A DNA stretch of 11,406 nucleotides from an uncultured Rubellimicrobium sp. (GTDB lineage: Bacteria; Pseudomonadota; Alphaproteobacteria; Rhodobacterales; Rhodobacteraceae), in the NCBI GenBank assembly GCA_902805995.1, contig CADCUU010000422.1:1-11406 (forward strand). Direction: 5' to 3'. This document shows, piece after piece, positions 6,239 through 11,406 of the stretch. The notes beneath the pieces are model-generated. The model was not told the DNA's origin. It did not search any database and saw only the letters and a list, made by a program, of their open reading frames with translations. Every line of letters starts with the position of its first letter. Within the stretch, counting starts at the first letter, position 1. A program made the translations under genes and the position numbers.

Positions 6239-7111
6239 ATGCGATCCAACAGACTGGGCTGGATCCTCCTTTCGCCCACGCTCTTCGTCCTCTTCCTTTT
6301 CGGGGTCGTGCCCTTCCTTTACGTGGCCTGGCTGTCGTTCCACGCCTGGAACCCCTTCGCCGCGAACCCCGACATCGTCTACAACGGCGCCGAGAACTTC
6401 CGGCGGCTGGTCTTCGACGAAGGCTTCCTGGCTTCGCTGGGCGTGACGGCGGCCTTCGTGTTCTTCGCGGTCCTGACGGAGCTTCTGCTGGGCTACGCGC
6501 TCGCGCAGGCGTTCATGAAGGACTTCCCCGGCAAGGCCGTCTTCCGGACGATCCACACGTTGCCGCTCATCATGGCTCCGATCATCGTGGGCTCGATCTG
6601 GAAGCTGATGACAACGCCGTCCATCGGGATCATCCCCAGCCTTCTGGACGACTGGTTCGGCTACGACCTCAACATCGGCCAGTCGGCCGCCGTGGCCTTT
6701 GTCCTCACGGTAATCATGGACGTCTGGCACTGGACGCCGCTCGTGACCTTGACGCTCATCGCGGCGCTCGTCTCCCTGCCGCCCGACCCCTTCGAGCAGG
6801 CGCAGATCGACGGCGCGGGCAAGCGGCAGATCTTCTGGCACATCACCCTGCCGATGATCGCGCCCGCCGTGGTGGCCACCGTCTTCATCCGCCTGATGGA
6901 CGCGCTGCGGACCGTGGACGAGGTGCTGATGCTCACCGGCGGCGGGCCCGGCTCGGCCACCCGCTACATCGGCGTGCACATCTTCAAGGAGGTCTTTCCG
7001 CGGACGAACTACGGCTACGGCTCGGCCATCTCCCTTGTCGTCCTCTACATCACCATCGTCGTCTGCTGGCTGCTCTACGTGAGCATGCTCGCGCCGCGGA
7101 ACAAGAAGTGA
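6239..7111 (+). CDS. ABC sugar/polyol permease, MalF-type
   Basis: A 290-residue inner-membrane permease of the binding-protein-dependent (CUT1) class. About six membrane segments are visible, near residues 7-30, 67-92, 107-123, 151-178, 206-222 and 262-283. The cytoplasmic EAA loop that docks on the ATPase is at about 185-205 (FEQAQIDGAGKRQIFWHITL, with the conserved DGAG). TGGGPGSATR (233-242) is typical of the MalF/UgpA side. The ATG at 6239 follows AGGAGA (6225-6230) at about eight bases. It sits 119 bases after the binding protein, across the hairpin, and ten bases before its partner permease. Confidence 0.92.
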   Translation: MRSNRLGWILLSPTLFVLFLFGVVPFLYVAWLSFHAWNPFAANPDIVYNGAENFRRLVFDEGFLASLGVTAAFVFFAVLTELLLGYALAQAFMKDFPGKAVFRTIHTLPLIMAPIIVGSIWKLMTTPSIGIIPSLLDDWFGYDLNIGQSAAVAFVLTVIMDVWHWTPLVTLTLIAALVSLPPDPFEQAQIDGAGKRQIFWHITLPMIAPAVVATVFIRLMDALRTVDEVLMLTGGGPGSATRYIGVHIFKEVFPRTNYGYGSAISLVVLYITIVVCWLLYVSMLAPRNKK

Positions 7112-7121
7112 GGCTCCTGCC

Positions 7122-7958
7122 ATGAAGCGGCGAAACCCCTGGTTGGCCACGCTGTTCTGGATCGTCGTCAGCTTCGTGACGCTGTTCCCGATCTACTGGC
7201 TGTTCGTGATCTCCGTGAAGCCGGCGGTGGACCTCTTCTCCACGCCCAGCATCATCCTGACGGACGTCTATTGGCAGAACTACATCGACGTCTGGAACGA
7301 TGAGACGCTGCGCGGCTACATGGTGAACTCGCTCATCATCTCGTCGGGGAACGCCCTCCTCTGCACGACGCTCGGCTTCTTTGCCTGCTATGCGCTCACC
7401 CGTTTCAACATCGGGGGCAAGGAGAGCATCTTCTTCTGGACCATCACCAACCGTATGGCGCCGCCGGCCGTGTTCCTGCTGCCGCTGTTCCTGCTGATGA
7501 CTCAGGTCTACCGGTTCGGGGACTTCAGCCTTCTGGACACGCGGATCGGGATGATCCTGGTCTACTGCACCTTCAACCTGCCCTTCGCGATCTGGACGCT
7601 GCGCCCCACGCTCGACGGCATCCCGCGCGAGTTGGACGAGGCGGCGTTCATGGACGGCGCCTCAAGCTGGAAGGTCATCTCCGACATCGTGTTCCCGCTC
7701 TGCCGCCCGGGCCTCGCGGTGACGCTGATCCTCACCTGGGTCTTCGCCTGGAACGAATACCTGCTCGCTGCGACGCTCACCAACTTCAACGCGCGCACGC
7801 TGACGACCGGCTTGTCGGAATACGTCACCACGACGGGGACCGAATGGGGCATCATGGCCGCGATCTCGGTCTTCACGCTGATCCCCGCTCTCATCGTCTT
7901 CACCCTGGTGCAGCGGCATATCGTGGCCGGCCTCACCTTCGGCGCCGTGAAGGGATAG
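7122..7958 (+). CDS. ABC sugar/polyol permease, MalG-type
   Basis: A 278-residue partner permease that would form the heterodimeric channel with the preceding gene product. Membrane segments are near 8-30, 70-92, 108-128, 143-160, 196-218 and 246-265. The EAA loop is at about 170-192 (ELDEAAFMDGASSWKVISDI). FPIYWLFVISVKP near the N terminus and the terminal VAGLTFGAVKG are characteristic of MalG/UgpE-type permeases. The ATG at 7122 has GAGG overlapping the previous stop codon, and the next gene starts four bases after its own stop, so translation is probably coupled. Confidence 0.92.
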   Translation: MKRRNPWLATLFWIVVSFVTLFPIYWLFVISVKPAVDLFSTPSIILTDVYWQNYIDVWNDETLRGYMVNSLIISSGNALLCTTLGFFACYALTRFNIGGKESIFFWTITNRMAPPAVFLLPLFLLMTQVYRFGDFSLLDTRIGMILVYCTFNLPFAIWTLRPTLDGIPRELDEAAFMDGASSWKVISDIVFPLCRPGLAVTLILTWVFAWNEYLLAATLTNFNARTLTTGLSEYVTTTGTEWGIMAAISVFTLIPALIVFTLVQRHIVAGLTFGAVKG

Positions 7959-7962
7959 GACC

Positions 7963-8205
7963 ATGACCGACCCCCAGCTCACCCCCCTCCCCGACGAGGA
8001 GCGTCAGGCCTCCGCGAAGGCACGCCCCCGCTCAGGCTTCCTGCCGATCGAGACGAACTGGTTCGACCGCATCTTCATCTCGGTCGTAATCTGGATCGCG
8101 CTGAGCCTCCTGTGGCTGCGGTTCCTCGAACCGGCGGGCCTGTCGCTGAACTTTGCCCACCTCATCGCCGTCCTCCTCGGCCTCCTTATCGTCCGAAAGG
8201 GATAA
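7963..8205 (+). CDS. 80-residue membrane protein of unknown function in the transporter operon
   Basis: I do not recognise this protein. Residues 1-29 are polar and Pro/Lys/Arg-rich. IETNWFDR (29-36) precedes a membrane segment at about 36-57, rich in Ile/Leu/Trp, and a second hydrophobic stretch spans about 64-77, ending IVRKG. The ATG at 7963 is four bases after the permease stop, and the dehydrogenase ATG is four bases after its own stop, so it is embedded between two real genes. Codon use looks like its neighbours. Small membrane proteins are known in some glycerol-type ABC operons (for example DUF2160 beside GlpSTPQV), but I see no clear sequence match. It may be an accessory subunit or stabiliser of the permease (inference). 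Confidence 0.75.
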   Translation: MTDPQLTPLPDEERQASAKARPRSGFLPIETNWFDRIFISVVIWIALSLLWLRFLEPAGLSLNFAHLIAVLLGLLIVRKG

Positions 8206-8209
8206 GCTC

Positions 8210-9262
8210 ATGAAATCTCTCGTCCTTGAGCAAAAGAACGACCTCAGCCTCCGCGACTTCCCCGACATCGACCGCCAGGAGGAGGTGCTGGGCCCCCGCG
8301 ACGTCCGCATCAAGCTGCACACCGTGGGGATCTGCGGGTCGGACGTGCACTACTACACCCATGGCCGCATCGGCCCCTTCGTGGTCAACGAACCGATGAT
8401 CCTCGGCCACGAGGCGTCGGGCACCGTGATCGAGGTGGGGCCGGAGGTCACGACGCTGGCCGTCGGCGACCGCGTCTGCATGGAGCCGGGCATCCCCGAC
8501 CCGAACTCCAAGGCCGCGCGGATGGGCATGTACAACATCGATCCGTCCGTGCGCTTCTGGGCGACGCCGCCCATCCACGGCATCCTGCGCCCGACCTGCG
8601 TTCACCCGGAGGCCTTCACCTTCAAGCTGCCCGACAACGTCTCCTTCGCCGAGGCCGCGATGGTGGAGCCCCTGGCCGTCGGCGTCCACGCCGCGACCAA
8701 GGCGCGGATCCGGCCGGGCGACATCGGCGTCGTTCTGGGCGCGGGACCCATCGGCCTCGTCACCGCGCTGTCGGCGCTGGCGGGAGGCTGCGCGCGGGTC
8801 TACGTGACCGACCTCGCGGAAAAGAAGCTGGAGATCGCCGGGAGCCTCAGCCCCGCCATCGTCCCCGTCAACGTCGCGCGCGAGGACCTGACAGCCCGCG
8901 TGAAGAAGGACACCGACGGCTGGGGCGCCGACGCGGTGTGGGAGGCCACCGGCTCGCCCAAGGCCGCCGCCGGTGTCTTCGAGCCGCTGGCCCCCGGCGG
9001 CTGCGTCGTCATGATCGGCGGCCAGCCCGAACCGATCAGCTATGACGCCGGGGCCGCCATGGTCCGCGAGGCGCGGGTGGAGAACATCTTCCGCTACGCC
9101 CACGTCTTTCCGCGCTGCGTCGCCATGCTGTCCTCGGGCACCATCGACGTGAAGCCCCTGATCACCCGCACCTTCGACTTCGCCGACAGCGTCCAGGCGT
9201 TCGAGATCGCCGCCTCCGCGCCCCCGGCGGATGTCAAGATGCAGATCGAGCTGCCGCAATAA
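8210..9262 (+). CDS. Zinc-dependent xylitol/sorbitol-type polyol dehydrogenase
   Basis: A 350-residue medium-chain dehydrogenase, predicted to oxidise a polyol at C-2 (for example xylitol to D-xylulose) with NAD in the cytoplasm. The catalytic zinc site is visible as Cys42 in GICGSD, His67/Glu68 in GHEASG and Glu153 in VEPLAVG. The Rossmann motif GAGPIG is at 177-182, with Asp201 in VTDL favouring NAD. The lobe that carries four structural-zinc cysteines in alcohol dehydrogenases has none here ([20 protein letters not shown], 92-111), as in mammalian sorbitol dehydrogenase. RYAHVFP and VKPLITRTF are typical of the xylitol/sorbitol group. The ATG at 8210 is chosen over an upstream in-frame codon inside the small membrane gene; AAGG lies about ten bases before it. 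L-arabinitol or sorbitol are alternative substrates. Confidence 0.85.
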   Translation: MKSLVLEQKNDLSLRDFPDIDRQEEVLGPRDVRIKLHTVGICGSDVHYYTHGRIGPFVVNEPMILGHEASGTVIEVGPEVTTLAVGDRVCMEPGIPDPNSKAARMGMYNIDPSVRFWATPPIHGILRPTCVHPEAFTFKLPDNVSFAEAAMVEPLAVGVHAATKARIRPGDIGVVLGAGPIGLVTALSALAGGCARVYVTDLAEKKLEIAGSLSPAIVPVNVAREDLTARVKKDTDGWGADAVWEATGSPKAAAGVFEPLAPGGCVVMIGGQPEPISYDAGAAMVREARVENIFRYAHVFPRCVAMLSSGTIDVKPLITRTFDFADSVQAFEIAASAPPADVKMQIELPQ

Positions 9263-9273
9263 GGAACCCGGCC

Positions 9274-10331
<1,058 letters not shown>

Positions 10332-10335
<4 letters not shown>

Positions 10336-10356
10336 CGCGCCGCCAAGGCGCGTCAG
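10332..10356 (+). other. 10-bp hairpin overlapping the ATPase stop codon
   Basis: CTGACGCGCC (10332-10341) and GGCGCGTCAG (10347-10356) pair perfectly around GCCAA. The 5' arm contains the stop codon TGA at 10333-10335. It has no T-tract and is followed at once by a second hairpin, so it probably contributes to termination or 3'-end protection. Confidence 0.5.
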
Positions 10357-10362
10357 TGGGAA

Positions 10363-10404
10363 GAACGGGCTGGGGTGAACATCCCCCGGCCCGTTCCATT
10401 TCTT
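10363..10404 (+). terminator. Probable rho-independent terminator of the transport operon
   Basis: GAACGGGC plus TGGGG (10363-10375) pairs with CCCC plus G plus GCCCGTTC (10384-10396), giving a 13-bp stem with one G-T wobble and an eight-base loop. CATTTCTT follows, a short T-rich tail. This is the best terminator-like structure in the window. Confidence 0.65.
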
Positions 10405-10528
10405 GCGCCGCCTCGGGCCGTCACCGATGCGCGTCATCGCGAGTGAGGTCCCAGCGGACTGCCTGCGGCAGCAACTTCAGACGCCCTGCTACCTGCTGAA
10501 CCCGCGCAAGAACCGCCGCACCAGCGCC

Positions 10529-10561
10529 GGCAGGCCTGCCTGTCGCCTCATCGGGCCTGCC
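10529..10561 (-). terminator. Weak candidate terminator of the galactitol-dehydrogenase-like gene
   Basis: GGCAGGCC (10529-10536) pairs with GGCCTGCC (10554-10561) across a 17-base loop, starting seven bases beyond the stop at 10568. The first arm is also part of a perfect 12-bp palindrome (10529-10540). No T-tract follows on the minus strand. Confidence 0.3.
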
Positions 10562-10567
10562 ACCGGC

Positions 10568-11341
10568 TCACCAGCAGGTGAACCCGCCGTCCACCGGCAC
10601 CACGGCCCCGGTCATCAGGCTCGACGCCTCCGAGGCGAGGAACAGGACCGCGCTCGCCACCTCGGGCGCCAGCCCCATGCGCCCCATCGGCGTGTCATGG
10701 AGCCAAGCGGGGATGCGATCCTGGTTGAGCGGATTGGCCAGCACCATCGGCGTCTCGATATAGGTGGGCGCGACGGCGTTCACGCGGATGCCATGCTGCG
10801 CCCATTCGGCCGCCAGCGACCGCGTCAGGTGATGCACCGCCGCCTTGGAGACGTTGTAGGGCGTCTGCGGCTGCGGGCGGTTGGCTATGGTCCCCGACAT
10901 GGAGCCCAGGTTGACGATAACGCCGCGCCGCGCCCGGATCATGTGCCGCCCGAAGGCGCGTGAGCACCAGAAGACCCCGTTGACGTTGACATCCATCATC
11001 CGGAGCCAGTCGGCGTCGCTCACCTCCTCCGAAGGGATGCCGCTCTGCCCGATGCCCGCGTTGTTGACGAGGATGGTCGCGGCCATCCCCTTGGCGGCGA
11101 GGTCGTCGGCGATCTCGTCCATCCGGGCGGAGCGGGTCACGTCGCCCACGAAGGCCTGCGCCTCGAAGCCCTTCCCGGTCAGGTGGCGGGCCGCCTCTGC
11201 GGCGGCGGCCTCGTCGGGTTCGATCACGACCAGACGCGCGCCCGCTTCGCCCAAGGCTTCGGCGCAGGCGAGGCCAATCCCGCGCCCCCCTCCGGTAATG
11301 ACGGCCAGTTCGCCATCCAGCCTGAACCGCTCCTGATACAT
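10568..11341 (-). CDS. Galactitol 2-dehydrogenase-like polyol SDR
   Basis: A 257-residue classical SDR, predicted to oxidise a polyol at a secondary alcohol with NAD. Motifs are TGGGRGIG (16-23), NNAG (93-96), Asn119, catalytic Ser147, Tyr162 and Lys166; Glu41 after the second strand favours NAD. FWCSRAFGRHM, IVNLGSMSGTIANRPQ, LAAEWA, TPMGRMG and the terminal DGGFTCW resemble Rhodobacter sphaeroides galactitol dehydrogenase closely, as I recall it. That enzyme accepts several polyols. The ATG at 11341 is chosen over a GTG 11 codons upstream because GGGGGAG (11348-11354) sits six bases before it. It is a separate unit converging on the transport operon; its promoter and any upstream partner lie outside the window. 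D-arabinitol or threitol dehydrogenases of this group are alternatives. Confidence 0.78.
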   Translation of the reverse strand: MYQERFRLDGELAVITGGGRGIGLACAEALGEAGARLVVIEPDEAAAAEAARHLTGKGFEAQAFVGDVTRSARMDEIADDLAAKGMAATILVNNAGIGQSGIPSEEVSDADWLRMMDVNVNGVFWCSRAFGRHMIRARRGVIVNLGSMSGTIANRPQPQTPYNVSKAAVHHLTRSLAAEWAQHGIRVNAVAPTYIETPMVLANPLNQDRIPAWLHDTPMGRMGLAPEVASAVLFLASEASSLMTGAVVPVDGGFTCW

Positions 11342-11347
11342 CGCAGA

Positions 11348-11354
11348 CTCCCCC
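11348..11354 (-). promoter_or_regulatory. Ribosome binding site deciding the last SDR's start
   Basis: GGGGGAG on the minus strand ends six bases before the ATG at 11341. It favours this start over the in-frame GTG at 11374, which would add 11 residues ahead of a normal SDR N terminus. Confidence 0.6.
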
Positions 11355-11406
11355 AAGGACGGGCGCGCCGTCACGGGCGAACACTGCCGGGGGATCGCGC
11401 CGAAGG

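Noticed and set aside
6107..7150. Long reverse open frame opposite the first permease (347 codons)
   Set aside because: It is an antisense shadow with no domain. The forward frame has the membrane segments and the EAA loop.

Overview
The window is GC-rich DNA with dense, tightly spaced genes. It looks like an alphaproteobacterium, probably Rhodobacteraceae. That placement is an inference from base composition, from operon style and from the remembered resemblance of one dehydrogenase to Rhodobacter galactitol dehydrogenase; no rRNA or other marker gene is present. Nearly the whole window is a sugar-alcohol (polyol, most likely pentitol) uptake and oxidation locus.

Layout. Positions 1-201 hold no gene I can support. 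A small gene (202-528, TTG start) encodes a one-pass membrane protein with a long acidic, repeat-containing tail. Positions 529-948 are a gene-free convergent region rich in hairpins. A leftward operon runs from about 4456 down to 949. In transcription order it encodes a SorC-family regulator, a D-tagatose 3-epimerase-family ketose epimerase, an L-xylulose reductase (DCXR)-like SDR and a ribitol 2-dehydrogenase-like SDR. Diverging from it is a rightward operon (4665-10335): periplasmic binding protein, two ABC permeases, an 80-residue membrane protein of unknown function, a zinc-dependent xylitol/sorbitol-type dehydrogenase, and a MalK/UgpC-type ATPase. It ends in two hairpins, the second a plausible terminator. 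A galactitol-dehydrogenase-like SDR (10568-11341) lies beyond it, on the minus strand.

How the genes fit together. The binding protein, permeases and ATPase make a complete CUT1-type importer. Four dehydrogenases of two superfamilies would oxidise imported polyols to ketoses. The epimerase could interconvert the ketoses at C-3, for example D-ribulose with D-xylulose or L-xylulose with L-ribulose. No sugar kinase is visible, so phosphorylation must be encoded elsewhere. The 208-bp divergent promoter region contains a clear palindrome (4529-4551), a good candidate for the SorC regulator's operator. The substrate assignment (ribitol, xylitol or arabinitol) is inferred from family resemblance and context. 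I see no mobile element, CRISPR array, tRNA or rRNA. The parts belong to known families; the least explained are the 80-residue protein and the acidic repeat protein.
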